Source: Rosa chinensis | Taxonomy: Eukaryota; Streptophyta; Magnoliopsida; Rosales; Rosaceae | Assembly (NCBI RefSeq): GCF_002994745.2 | Contig: NC_037093.1 | Location: 68,839,510 to 68,903,509, forward strand | DNA length: 64,000 bases | Direction of reading: 5' to 3' | Shown: one piece after another, positions 45,655 to 57,721 of the stretch | Position numbering within the stretch: the stretch's first letter is position 1 | Layout: each line of letters begins with the position of its first letter | Program-made: the position numbers and the translations under genes | Notes under the pieces: generated by a model | The model's input: only the letters and a program-made list of their open reading frames with translations | The model's database searches: none | What the model was told of the DNA's origin: nothing

Positions 45655-48063
45655 TCATTGGATCTTCTGAATTATATTGTCAATGACTTCCTGCATGTTC
45701 AGATCCTTCATTGGTTTAAATGGTCGCTTCATGTCCTACAAAAGAAAACCCGTAAATTCAACTCAGAACAGGTAAAGTTCTCCATAAGCTAATAAAAGAA
45801 TGTTTGATCATCTAAACATGATAAGCCTGTCCCCATGCAAAAGAAGAATAGGATCATTCCTCAATATGTAACTCATCACCACAGATAATACAAAAGGCAG
45901 ATTATTATGTTTCCATTTCTGAAAGGCATCTAGAATCAGGATTGGTAAGAAAATACCTGGACTCCGAAACTCAAGTTACACAAACAAAAGACTTAATCTA
46001 ATGAGCATTATATGGGATAGTCTTCATTCTGCTTATTCAGTTATCATTACTATTATTAAAGATGACCCCATTGGGATACAATTCCAGTTCTGCCACTGCA
46101 CACAGATAGAAAAGCGTGCAGATTATGTGGATAAGTCTGCTGCAACACACAGTGACACAGCTTGACCATAGAACATGTATCATGCAAAATAGCAGGACAG
46201 AAAACTCAATTCACATGTCATTCTATAGTATACATCTATCACATGAGTTAAGATAGAACAAAGCCTATGCTATTGGAATTCATTATCAGTATGGGTTTAA
46301 ACTATTTCTGTAATTGAATAATATCTATCTTTTCTTTTTATTAGCATCCAGAGAAGTTCAAATATTATCAACAGTTTACATGATTTCTCTTCCCTAAGAG
46401 ATCTCCTTTTAGAATGGACAAGCACACTACCAGAATATGATGAGGATCCTCAAAAATGTACTAAAATTTTTATAGGAAAAAACATAAGCAATAATTTATG
46501 AGCATTTACAAACACTCTAATAATAGGATGGTGCAAGTCTGTAAGAGTTACCAAAAGACTGATGAACGTCTCACCACCTTCTTCCCGTATTTCAAAGCAA
46601 CCCCTTCTTGGCTATTCCACAGGAAAAAAGAAAAAGAAAAGAGTAAGTTAGCTCACTAAATTGTCAGTACTTCCTTTCTCATTAGTGTATAATAAATCAC
46701 GGAAATGAACAAACAGTTGGTCTCAGACATGCATTTACTACTTTGCTAGTGATGAACTGTATTGTATAACTTGAGCTGTACATGGTGCGAAGCACATGAT
46801 GGCACGAAGATAAAAAAGTTTATACAATCAGCTTAAGCCCTACTGTTTTTAATGCATTAGCTTCCATATAGTTCCAGTACTTTTTGAAGTTGAAACTAAA
46901 AGCAAGTGTACAAAGCAAATCTACATCCATAACAAACTGAATTTATCATCCGATAAGGAAAAGATTGCCAAATTCTATTATACAACATGTGGCCAGAGTT
47001 AATACCCTTCATCAATCATACCTTAACAGGATTAATTGTCACTCTGATGCCAGGCAGACCCTCCAGACTAGCTCTCACCTGATCAGCCCTTGTCTTGAAT
47101 GAATTGCATTGCGTGCTAGAAAAAGAAAACCAGTTAAAAAGGACAATATGCTGTAAGTAGCTAGCAAAGGTAAAGCACCAATTGAAAGAAAAAAGGCTGT
47201 CAAGTGTACAAGGCCCTCGCTAGTGCAGGGTTAATGGATAAGCCTATCAAATTCCCCCAGATATGCAATTCAAGCAGCCCTTTGGGCTAAAGCCATAATG
47301 CTGTGTCAAAGCACACCCTCATACAAATAGTTTTCACATATAGCAAGTGAAACCTTTAGGTCTCATAATCAAATTGTTATAAGCATCAAGCCATCCATCA
47401 AGTATCAAATCGAAACCTTCACCTCACATAATCAAAATCAAATAGCCCTGACATTTTAAAACCGAAGCAAAAACCCAAAATTCTAACTGTAACCCTTACC
47501 ACACCATGTTCCTGACTTATATTCATTTCATGAACAAGAAATAAATCCGGTGATGCTCTATGATTAGGAAGATTCTCAAAGAAGCCATACAAAATTGGGA
47601 AGGAATTATTCCCCTAATTTTTTTTTTTATAAGCATAAATTAAATCTGAAATTACTGTATGAACAAAATTAAAATAAAAAAATCATAATCATAATACCGA
47701 ATGCAATTTCTACAATTTTACCGATCATTTTTCAGCAAAAATTAAAAAAACGAAGGGATAGAAAATGCCTCACCAGCGCTCAATCACAATAGTCTTCATG
47801 TTCACCTCCTCGTCACCTTCTTCAGACTTGGCCACCTCGCCTTGCTCCGATTCGGCCTCCTCTTTCTTCTTGCTCTTCTTCCTCGCCGCCACAGCCAGTT
47901 TCCGAGGCACCGGTTTCACACTCTTACCATGACCTCCCTGAGTGGAGCTCCGAGTCTGCCGCCGAGCTGCGGCGTCTGAGGCACGAGTCACCATCCGAGT
48001 TGACTCGGCGGGGCTCTTGGCCGGCTCGGTTTCCTCGTCAGCCTTGCGTTTCTTCGGCGCCAT
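45655..48063 (-). CDS. Selenoprotein H-like protein (CxxC form)
   Basis: Four exons: 47774-48063, 47022-47115, 46552-46611 and 45655-45735, all with GT-AG sites, giving 174 aa. The N-terminus (1-85) is highly charged with basic nuclear-localisation-like runs (PKKRK, ARKKSKKK) and acidic spacers. The C-terminal Rdx/SelH thioredoxin-like fold follows: KTIVIER, then C97-T-Q-C100, NSFKTRADQVRASL, LPGIRVTINPVK, RRGCFEIREEGGETFISL, and RPFKPMKDL. In animals the motif is CxxU; plants use Cys, and here it is CxxC, so no selenocysteine is needed. Family members are proposed redox-active nuclear or nucleolar proteins. The start at 48061-48063 (MAPKKRK) is preferred over an ATG five codons upstream because homologues begin there. 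A decayed copy lies at 36.9-39.4 kb. Confidence 0.88.
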
Positions 48064-48766
48064 GGTCACAGCTCGCAAACCCTAGCAGGCAAAGAGAGAA
48101 AGGGAGAGGTGGGGTGCTCAGCGTTTTGGGTCTGTTTGGCTGTTACTGTGTCTATCCCTTTCTCTTTCTCTCTCTCTCAGCGGAGGCGTGGTTCGTCCAG
48201 TTTATATATATTTTTATTTATTTTTTAATAATGGGCTGGCAAAAGATATTTTTTTAGTTTCCCGCGCTTTTGGGAGGGGGAAGTTGGACGGACGGCTAGG
48301 ATTGGTTGCAACGGTGTTGGGATTGCCACTGTCGCCAAAGGGGTGTGGAGGGAGATGAAAAAGCCTTTTTAAGTTTTGAATTTTGATTACTACTTTTAGG
48401 GTTTTGGAGGCCAAAGTTAAAAAAAAAAAATCACTATTCTGACCTCCTCGTATGGTGAGAATCTACACACGTAATTTTTTTTTGGCAATAAGGAGAAGTT
48501 GCTCCCCAACCGAGGCCCCATTGAACCACCACTAAGCTGTTGGACCGCTTGCAAATTATGGAGGGTACAGACCCCGCTTGTCCCAAGATTTCCCACCTTA
48601 AAAAACTCGTAGGTATTCGCTGATGCTGCTTCTGCCTTCTGGGCCGGTATTGCTCACTTGTGCTTGTCAGTGTACCAGTAGACTCTTGAGCTCCATTGTA
48701 TTTTCCGATAATGAATGCACAAGTGTTAACCCGATTACTTACCAACAAAGACTTTTTAGATTCGAA

Positions 48767-49156
48767 ATCCATCTCCAATAGGAGATCGGGTCTATCATAT
48801 TTAGGCCATGTTTGGTTGACTGGAATCACTTTCCTTTCCTTTGGAAAAGTGTTTCCCTTCCTTGGCTGTCCCCAAACGCAGGAAAGGAAAGTATTTCCTT
48901 TCCCAATGCCCACTTTCCGGGAAACAAACATGGCCTTAGTCTAAAATCTATTGGTTGGTCTAAATCTATGACCATGAAAACCAACAGCTGGCCCACATGG
49001 ATGATTCAAATGTGTTAGAGTACATAATTGTAAATCTTAAACGATTGGAGTTGGAAAAATTATAAACCTTACTATTTGAATGAATAGTACTTTTTAAAGG
49101 TCTAAAAATTTAGACCATGATATATTTTAGACCTTGATGATTGGAGATGGCCTTAG
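48767..49156. mobile_element. MITE interrupted by a second MITE (outer)
   Basis: Left side atccatctccaataggagat and right side ttggagatggccttag are inverted, with further inverted words (ggtctaaa/tttagacc). It is split at 48804-48935 by an inner element. Confidence 0.45.
48804..48935. mobile_element. 132-bp nested MITE with TTA duplication
   Basis: Starts ggccatgtttggttgactgg and ends with an inverted copy (aaacaaacatggcc). Flanked by TTA on both sides (48801-48803 and 48936-48938). The interior is a near palindrome (ctttcctttgg/aaaggaaag). Confidence 0.65.
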
Positions 49157-49326
49157 AACTTGAACTTGGGTGGGGTTTTCACTCAAGCACTGGCTTTGCC
49201 AACCCCATGGTGACTCCATAACTTTTAAAGTCTTAATTTTATAGAACCGACATGCATGGCTCAACGCTATTAAACGAACAAACTAAAACTTTTATTTTGG
49301 CATGCATATGACAATGACCAAAGTAT

Positions 49327-49408
49327 ATAAATCGAAAGCACATGCATAAAATAGTAAATCAAAAACACATGCATAAAATAGTAAATTAAAAGCACATGCA
49401 TAAAATAA
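49327..49408. repeat. 27-bp tandem repeat, three copies
   Basis: Units built on cacatgcataaaatagtaaa, three imperfect copies. Confidence 0.8.
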
Positions 49409-50221
49409 TTATAAGTATAAAGCACCTCAATTGAAACTAGATGTATATTACCATGTAGACATGCATTATTCATTCAAGTTAACCGCAATTTCTATTCCTC
49501 TTTGATAAGCAACTTTACAAGATTTTAGTGATCATATTGATAACTGTTTGATCATCCAACTTATTCTTTAAGTATGTCCGCAAATTTGAATACAGTTAAG
49601 CTCACTATACATGTGTGTGTGTGTGCGTGTGTACATATTTGCATCATGTGTGAGCTTCATCAAGCCTACAAGGATGCAGTCATGCAGATGGACTCCGCTC
49701 ACACGAAACACTACTTGAATTTGGGTGAACATCTATTTGAGGCTTTGAGCTCGCTCCTAGTCTATTGTGGGAGAGATTTTTTTCCCTTCAAAGGCCCTAT
49801 TGAATTCACTGCTTGTTCTTGTTTAGTAATTTCGGACCTTTAAGCCTACTTATTACCAAATGAAACAAAAATGGAGGCAGACAAAAAAACAAAGTCGATC
49901 AGTTTCAAGAAGCTGAGCTGCTGAGGACTTGTATCAGAGTGGGATTAACACTTGCTGTTTGGACACAAAAAATACAGTTTCATACTTTCATATATAACTT
50001 TTTCCTCTTTTTACAGATATATAAACATGAAATTGAATGCAATTCTAGTAATGCTAACAAGAAAAGGTGAACCAATCTACAAGAAGAAGCAGCAGTCTCT
50101 TTACCACCAATCCCGAGCCATACTCTGATAGCTTCGCTGACATGGCAAAATATTCGCAGCGAGGATCCAAAATGTCCGGCCACATGGCATGGTATAATTG
50201 GCCGACAGAGAAGAAAGAAAT

Positions 50222-53200
50222 TCAAACTTTCGTATAATTGGAGAAAAGGTGTATCAGTTTCCCCAGAGTTTCAGGATAGAACTTTCTGGCAAATAAGAAA
50301 CAGGGTCGCTTCATCCCATTCCACAGGCAAGGAGTCCTCAATACTGTTTTCTGCAGTAGAAAAATACAATACCAATGAAAATTTCAAGTTGGGATCACCC
50401 CAAAGGCTTGCCACATGCTTGAAAAAAAAAACTTACCAACGCATAAGGGGCGTATACACCTTTTGTCTCACAGAAGGTGTATAAACCCGCTATAAGTAAG
50501 TTTTTTCTCAGCAAGCAAATCAACTTATTTGAATCAGTTTTTTCAGAAAGGTTAGTTGTACCGTTGCATCACTTGTCACATGTGTGCTATCAGCGATAGA
50601 CTGAAATGGGGGCGAAAATGTGTTAATGAATGAATGGCATGTCACAGGAAGAATGAAGTTGAGAAAAGGGGTTCTCGAAACTATACCGTGATGTTCCTAA
50701 GAAGATCATAAGTGACATCCTGAGTCCTAAATGCTCTTGGATGCCATTTCCCTTCAGACCAATCAACAAATGTTACCGACCAATTTGCAAGACCAGCAGG
50801 ATCTTTCATCTGCAAAGGCGTTAATTACTGGCAAGCATGAAATGGTGGGGCAGAGAAATTTTAGGGTGTAAGATGCAGATTTAACTGGAACCAAGAGAAC
50901 AATAATTGGTGCTAACCCGAAAGAAGGTTGGCAGGTAATGCTCGTCCGAATAGCAGTTGCGCCCGTCCATGTTCGGCTGAGAAAGTCAAAAACGTCATCA
51001 CCAAGATGTTAACTTTAAAATAATCTATTTCTTGTGACTCTATTAGTGAATACACATACAGGCTAAGACATGCACAGAAGCAAGAATTTAGTGTAGATAA
51101 AAAGAACAGATTACCCTGCAGTGAAGCTTGAACTTGGTATAGTATAGACTGTCTGCCATCATGACAAGAGCATGTTGCCTCTTCATAGTGAACCACTGCA
51201 ATAGAAAAGCGTGTTAGAACATTCCCTGTGATGATAAATCTGAACTGTCCTACCAGAACCTACGTCTGATGAATTAGCATAAAAAGTAAACAAATAAAGA
51301 GAAGCTCAGGTAACTTGGAAAGAACAGGCGAAAAGATTCTACGAACTAGAAGTATGCAATAAGAACTGCTTTTACAGCAATTGCCTAGTGTATTTCACTG
51401 CAAACCAATTAAACAGATTCAGTAATTTCTGGTTTAATGAGGAGCTGCTGACAAAAAAACATAATCCCCCATTCAGTAATATTCCCGACTCAAAATACAT
51501 TACACTTCACAATTACAGCCAGATCAAAATTGCAGTCAATTTAAAGTTCTGCAAGGGTCAAATCCTTTGTGTCTGACATAGGTCCCAGGTCACAGGATTC
51601 CTAAAATCCATTCTATGATAATAGATATACGCATGATAAGTAATTTACAAAATGAATTGGTAATTTAATGGAAAACTGCTTGTAAAGCAAGTAGTACAAG
51701 CTTCTTTTATGGTTCCATATGGAGTCTGAAAAGGAATTATATCTATATCCCCATCAATTAAGCATAAAAAAGGGATACAGATTATGTAAAGTTTATAAGC
51801 CATGAATGAATGTTTCATTGGATCTCCATATATGCAGCAGTTCCAGAACTTAATAGATGATCAAATTTGCTCTCTTACTTATGCATATGTTGAGGTAAGA
51901 CAAAATACCTGTGAACCCTTTCGAAATTCGTGCTTTTCAACTTCGGGCATCATTTGCTCAGCATACCGTCCAGTTCCATGTGGACCGGGATCCACAAAAC
52001 TAGAGGGGGAGAAATATGATATATCAGATAAAAGTAAATACAAATTATCAACTACACCAGAATAAGAGCTTAGTATAGTTTGCTTACCAGTCTATAAAGC
52101 TGACATTCGTGTACATGAGATAATTATATACATAATCAAAGCTATGCAGTGGTATGCAGCTGGAAGGAAAATGTAAAACACAATCAATGAAAGGAACTTG
52201 CGCAATTTCATCATAACATCATCATGTAAAAGTTCGAAATGTTAACAGTTGACGATAAAATTACCTGTCAGACAGCAGAACAAAGTGTTGGTTATCAGGG
52301 TCTAAAAGTGCATTGGCCAAGAGTCTCTTTTCTGCCTCAACCATTGAAAATTTTCCCCAAACTACCTGATAATTTATTATCAAAGGCATCTATAAAGATT
52401 AAAGACATCCATCTAGCGATAAAGGACAAACTTTTGCTGAACTGTAACAATGCAGTGAGAGACTCCTACCTGTTCACTATGTATGTCTCTATCAACAAAA
52501 TAGCGGCTCACATGTATTGGTTTCTGCTTAGATGCATGTACATAAACACTGAATTTGTCCTCATGGCCCTGGAAACCACTTCATTCTTGTTAGACTTTGA
52601 AAAAGCAAGTATGAAAACTGCACTAATTATATTTTACCATATAAAAAGTTGAACCTTTCTTTAACCAAACGCTAGATCATACTTCCAGTTCTCAGTACTA
52701 GATAGTGGAGAATATAATTCCATTAATTATCTTTGAATAGTAAAGGAGTAGCAGGACAGAGTATAGCCAGGAACACTATCTGTACCTTATACATATGTGT
52801 GTGACGTAAAGACAAGCTTCACAAATCATTCTTAATTAGGCCTTAACTTTATCTAGGCCATTATTGAAGTTTCCATATGCACATTCCACATTAAGCATGA
52901 GAAATGGAGTTTCAAGAGCTATGCATGGATACAAATGAACCGTGTTGTTTGTATTTAAGAGTTCAAAGCTCCTAGCACCCGTCTATAATATAACACACAA
53001 GAGCCAGGAGCCTTACTTGAAAGAAATTTTCCCATAACTCCTCGAAAGGTAACGTGCCCGGAGTCAAAAACATGAAAGCGATTTTCGGGTTCTTCGACTG
53101 AAGAGGAGGCGTATTAAGAATTTCCCTAACTACAACTGAAGATGCAGTCTCATCGTCAGTTAGTTCCCTTGCAGGACTAGGTGGAGCCCTTCCAAATATC

Positions 53201-53421
53201 CCATCACAATTAGGAGATGAGAAGAGATAGCATGTCGTAGAGCTTTCCGACGGATAGAAATAAGCAGTAATCAGAAAAACGCAGAGAATACAAACCAATG
53301 CAATAATCCATCTTGGTCTTTTCATTTGTGAACGAGACCTTGACTTGGACATGACCATAATGTCTTTGAACAATTGTGGCCTCCATGTGCCACCTTTTTT
53401 CAATTGGGTTGAAGGCAACAT
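50222..53421 (-). CDS. GT14 glycosyltransferase, core-2/I-branching (BC10-like) family
   Basis: Ten exons on the minus strand, all GT-AG and in frame: 53017-53421, 52470-52568, 52265-52365, 52088-52159, 51909-51999, 51115-51195, 50917-50976, 50687-50809, 50562-50600 and 50222-50350; 399 aa. It is a type II membrane protein: a short basic N-terminus (KSRSRSQMKRPR), a TM segment at about 38-56, a stem, then the catalytic domain from about 112. Domain hallmarks include KIAFMFLTPGTLPFEELW, GHEDKFSVYVHAS, VVWGKFSMVEAE, LLSDSCIPLHSFDYVYNYL, FVDPGPHGTGRY, WFTMKRQHALVMMADS, DEHYLPTFF, NWSVTFVDWS and PCLWNGMKRPCFLFARKF. Plant members are Golgi enzymes; rice BC10 affects cell-wall and AGP glycans. Acceptor and donor are unknown here. 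Copies of exons 7-8 at 42.1-42.4 kb are dead. Confidence 0.92.
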
Positions 53422-54274
53422 CAAGGCACTTTTCGCATCCTCTGTTTTATTGTTCCCAAATTATACAACAAACTTAACCAATAACCTGAAAACTTGCAAC
53501 ACACAGACGCATGTCATCAAATACTTTAAGATTATAAAAACAACAATCACGTAATTAAATTAACTCATAAATTGATCACTACCCTTTTCACAATTTGTCT
53601 CAAAATCGATTCATTAAATTGGGTATCTAGCATTAATTTTGCATCAAAATGACCACATTCACATACCAAAATCTATGTCTATCAACCAAAAACAGAGAAG
53701 GGCAAAAACATAATGATCATACCTATTGAACCAAGCCAATGAATTGGGTACCAACAAAAACCGAAAAAAAGAAGCAATCTTTGAGATTATGGGAGAAAAT
53801 CAAAACCTGGGTTTGTACTTGGTGTGATCAAACTTCAAATGCAGGTGATTGAGCGGGTTCGGCGGGTGTACGTGAATAAAATTTTGAGGCGATGCAAAGT
53901 GAGGTGAGGCATTGTATTAGTATATGAATGATTTGATGATTATAATGACTACGCGTGAATCTCTGGCTCTGGATAATTGAACAATTTGGATGGTTCGAGG
54001 CCATGAACACTTCAACCAGCGATTTATGGCAACTTTCACACGTAATAGTAGTGTAATTAATTTGGTTAAATTCCAAAATTGGGATTTGGGACTCTACCAA
54101 CTCTCGTAAGTGTCTAATCTGTGTTCCAAAAATGCATATAAGATTGAGATTTTGGCAACGTTGTCAATTTCCTAGAATGGGACATTGGCAACTTACTTTC
54201 CTTCCAAGAATACCTTTGGACTAGGCCCAGGCTGTCCAATTAATCCAAAGGTGACTTCATAGGAAATATATATG
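53422..54274. other. Upstream region of the GT14 gene
   Basis: AT-rich, with no supported coding exon. A noncoding first exon is possible because a minus-strand frame at 53828-54100 is open, but it shows no family features. Confidence 0.4.
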
Positions 54275-54529
54275 GGACCTTGACCAAATGCCCCAAAATA
54301 GGATAAAATTATCCCACTTACCCCAGCAACAAAATTTTATTCTCACTAACCCAATTTAAAATAAAATATCAATTTTAGCCTTAACCTAATTAACAAACTA
54401 CATTTTATGCCACTCATCTCTCTCTCCCCCAACAGCACGACTCTCTCTGTTTCTCTCTCTCTCTCTCTCTTCCCCTCCGATCTCCACCTCACCGGAGTAG
54501 AATTCAGGCCTATGCGCTCTCTTCTTCAC

Positions 54530-54652
54530 GCTCTACTCCAACCCGAGGCGTTCTTGGACAACCTTAGGAGTTCCAGAACATGGTGGCGAGGATGAACTCG
54601 GTGACCATGACGGCGCCGAGCCGGATTCCGAAGAGCTCCTGCACTCGTCTCG
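54530..54652 (-). pseudogene. Captured ABCG-transporter-like fragment
   Basis: The minus strand reads ELFGIRLGAVMVTEFILATM then FWNS and a stop; a shifted frame continues PKVVQERLG. This matches the first transmembrane segment region of plant half-size ABCG (WBC) transporters, where LFGxRLGAVMVTGFILATxFW is followed by SPKGxQERLGFF (from family knowledge). One frameshift and loss of the rest make it nonfunctional. It lies in TIR element C. Confidence 0.7.
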
Positions 54653-54921
54653 CCAGACCATGGAGTTGGGGCCGGCGTCGTTGTTGGTGGCGCCGGAGAC
54701 GAGCTTCCGCGCCGGAGAGCTTTTCCAAACCAGATTCTGATTCCTTCGCGCTGTCTCTCTCCGCCGCGCCGTAGTCGAGGCTTCAGAGACTAGCTTCCGC
54801 GCCGTAGCCGAAGTCGCTGAGGTCGGTGCTGCACCAGGTTTCTGGTCGAACGACGTTGGCGTGCAGATGAGCTGTTGATCGTCGAGGTGAACTGAAACCG
54901 GGTTGGGCCTGGTCTGGTAAG

Positions 54922-55948
54922 AAACTTTAAACCCATAGCTTTTGGGTGTGGTCGATAGCTTTTGAGTCATGGCTTTGTTAACACTGAGGTTGGGATTGAT
55001 CTTTCTATAGAAAGAATTTGAACAGAGAGATCAACCTAACAAAAGCTATTCTGGTATCCTCTACTTAAACCAAACCCAACTGAAATCAACACTAATGAGA
55101 ATCAAAGACAAATTAAAGTGGTGTTTGTAGCTTCTCTTGGGTGTGGTCAATGGCTTTTACATTAACCGAGAAGGAAATCCGAGAAAAAAATAAGAAATGT
55201 TTATTAAAGGTCCGATAGATTACATCAATTTCTTTTTTCTTTTTCTTTTTTGTAAACTGTGGGCAAAAATCCGAAAAGGAAAAAAAGAAAAAAAGAAAAA
55301 AAAAAGTTGTATTGGGGGGCAATAGACGTCTATTGGGAGGCAATAGACGTTTTAAAATTGATATAATTTCTTCGTTTTTTTCTTTAATCAAAGTTTTATC
55401 TGTCTAATTTTAGAAAGATTAGTTCATATTCCGGCTACCAAAAGTTCTATTGGGGGGCAATAGATGTCTATTGGGGGGCAATACATGGCTGATAGTCGTC
55501 TATTGGGGGGCAATAGACGTCTATTAGAGGGCAATAGACTATCGGGGCAATAAACGTCTATTGGGGGCAAAAAAGCCTTTCCGGTGAGATTTTCAACAAA
55601 TTCCGGTGACCGGATTCCGGCGGCCGGTGACCGGATTCCGGCGAAAGTTAGCCGGAATCCGGCGGCCGGTGACCGGATTCCGGCGGCCGGTTACCGGATT
55701 CCTGCGGCCGGTGACGGGCTCCGGCGAAGTCTCCTATGGTTTCTCTCTCATCCATTTTCTCTCTCTCTATAAGTAACAAAGGGGTGAGGGGTAAAATGGT
55801 ATTAAAAAAATTTAAAAACAAAAAAAAAATCTTAATGGGGTATTAGGGAAGACTCCCTTAGAGTGTATTGGGTAAGAGGGAATTAAAAAAACTTAATGGG
55901 GTTAGTGGGAAAAAAATCCCTATAAATGGGGTAAATGGACAAAAACCC
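54922..55948. repeat. 1.03-kb tandem duplication, copy 1
   Basis: Starts aaactttaaacccatagctt. It matches copy 2 almost base for base; differences seen are one substitution in the CCGG block (ccggcggcc versus ccgacggcc near 56644) and small length changes in poly-A-rich tracts near 55280-55306. Confidence 0.92.
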
Positions 55949-56975
55949 AAACTTTAAACCCATAGCTTTTGGGTGTGGTCGATAGCTTTTGAGTCATGGC
56001 TTTGTTAACACTGAGGTTGGGATTGATCTTTCTATAGAAAGAATTTGAACAGAGAGATCAACCTAACAAAAGCTATTCTGGTATCCTCTACTTAAACCAA
56101 ACCCAACTGAAATCAACACTAATGAGAATCAAAGACAAATTAAAGTGGTGTTTGTAGCTTCTCTTGGGTGTGGTCAATGGCTTTTACATTAACCGAGAAG
56201 GAAATCCGAGAAAAAAATAAGAAATGTTTATTAAAGGTCCGATAGATTACATCAATTTCTTTTTTCTTTTTCTTTTTTGTAAACTGTGGGCAAAAATCCG
56301 AAAAGGAAAAAAAGAAAAAAGAAAAAAAAAGTTGTATTGGGGGGCAATAGACGTCTATTGGGAGGCAATAGACGTTTTAAAATTGATATAATTTCTTCGT
56401 TTTTTTCTTTAATCAAAGTTTTATCTGTCTAATTTTAGAAAGATTAGTTCATATTCCGGCTACCAAAAGTTCTATTGGGGGGCAATAGATGTCTATTGGG
56501 GGGCAATACATGGCTGATAGTCGTCTATTGGGGGGCAATAGACGTCTATTAGAGGGCAATAGACTATCGGGGCAATAAACGTCTATTGGGGGCAAAAAAG
56601 CCTTTCCGGTGAGATTTTCAACAAATTCCGGTGACCGGATTCCGACGGCCGGTGACCGGATTCCGGCGAAAGTTAGCCGGAATCCGGCGGCCGGTGACCG
56701 GATTCCGGCGGCCGGTTACCGGATTCCTGCGGCCGGTGACGGGCTCCGGCGAAGTCTCCTATGGTTTCTCTCTCATCCATTTTCTCTCTCTCTATAAGTA
56801 ACAAAGGGGTGAGGGGTAAAATGGTATTAAAAAAATTTAAAAACAAAAAAAAAATCTTAATGGGGTATTAGGGAAGACTCCCTTAGAGTGTATTGGGTAA
56901 GAGGGAATTAAAAAAACTTAATGGGGTTAGTGGGAAAAAAATCCCTATAAATGGGGTAAATGGACAAAAACCCAA
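55949..56975. repeat. 1.03-kb tandem duplication, copy 2
   Basis: Second copy, beginning directly after the right end of copy 1. Near-identity implies a recent event. Confidence 0.92.
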
Positions 56976-57721
56976 TATATATTTGGTACACATACATGTG
57001 AATCATATCCAAATAGGAATTTGATTTATAATGTTAAATGTGAATGATATCCTAATCTGTATCAGATCCCTGTTGTTAAATGTGAATCCTATTTTAATAC
57101 AACTGTTCTTTGTCACACTCCAACATTCAAGGGTCAAATCTTATTTTCCGATATTAATGAATGATGATATTAATTGTCACTATAGGAACATGAACCCTCC
57201 ATAAATGACGTGGATCATTTTGTTTATAATTTATATCTGTTGGATTTTTTTTTTTTTTTAAGAATCTGTTGGATCAGTTGGATGTTTAATTACTAGTGGT
57301 ATGTGTTTCACTTTCCATGGAGAGGTTATTAGTTTGATTATTGTAATTGTCTATCAACAAGAAGATTGGCCTTGTAGAAAAATGTAGTAAAAATAAGATC
57401 CCGGCGTAAAGAGGAATAGGAAGATGTAGAAGAAAAGAAAGAGGAAGAGGTAGAAGAAAAAATGACCAATGTTATTATTATCATTATTATTTTTTTTTAA
57501 TTCAAATAAGGGATTAGGCGATATTAGTTCTTCGGAAGCAGACGATGTAGGGAGCAAGTTCCACCCTCAATCCCGAAGGAGAAGGGTCTGCCACACTTTG
57601 GGAACCCACCGCCCGTCCCCCTATTCATATTTTATTAATAAAACAAAAAAAGGAAAAATGTGGGGGGGGGGGGAACATAAACCTTACCCCATAAAACCAG
57701 AAAAGCAAATAAAGCACAACT

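Larger units (their letters stand above)
48100..50221. other. Intergenic between SelH-like and GT14 genes
   Basis: Contains the SelH promoter with a TC-rich tract (48155-48178), two nested MITEs (48767-49156), a 27-bp tandem repeat (about 49327-49408) and an AT-rich 3' flank of the GT14 gene. ORFs such as 49574-49843 have no domain. Confidence 0.5.
54275..56975. mobile_element. TIR element C with captured ABCG fragment and internal tandem duplication
   Basis: The left end (54280-54370: gaccaaatgccccaaaatag, cccacttaccccagc) is loosely inverted relative to the right end (56880-56975: gttagtgggaaaa, ggggtaaatggacaaaaa). Contents: (TC)n (54417-54477), GC-rich sequence with an ABCG-like fragment (54530-54652), then a 1.03-kb unit present twice in tandem (54922-55948, 55949-56975). 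Each unit carries GGGGGGCAATAGACGTCTATT-like repeats, a CCGGTGACCGGATTCCGGCGG block and the right end. Shares cccttagagtgt and ttgggtaa with element A. No transposase. Confidence 0.6.

Noticed and set aside
53828..54100. Minus-strand ORF upstream of GT14 considered as a first coding exon
   Set aside because: The GT14 protein is complete with its own Met, membrane segment and stem in the 53017-53421 exon; the upstream ORF has no family similarity.
55584..55772. ORF with repeated DRIPAAG units, present again at 56609-56797
   Set aside because: Direct product of the CCGGTGACCGGATTCCGG repeat; duplicated only because the 1.03-kb DNA unit is duplicated.
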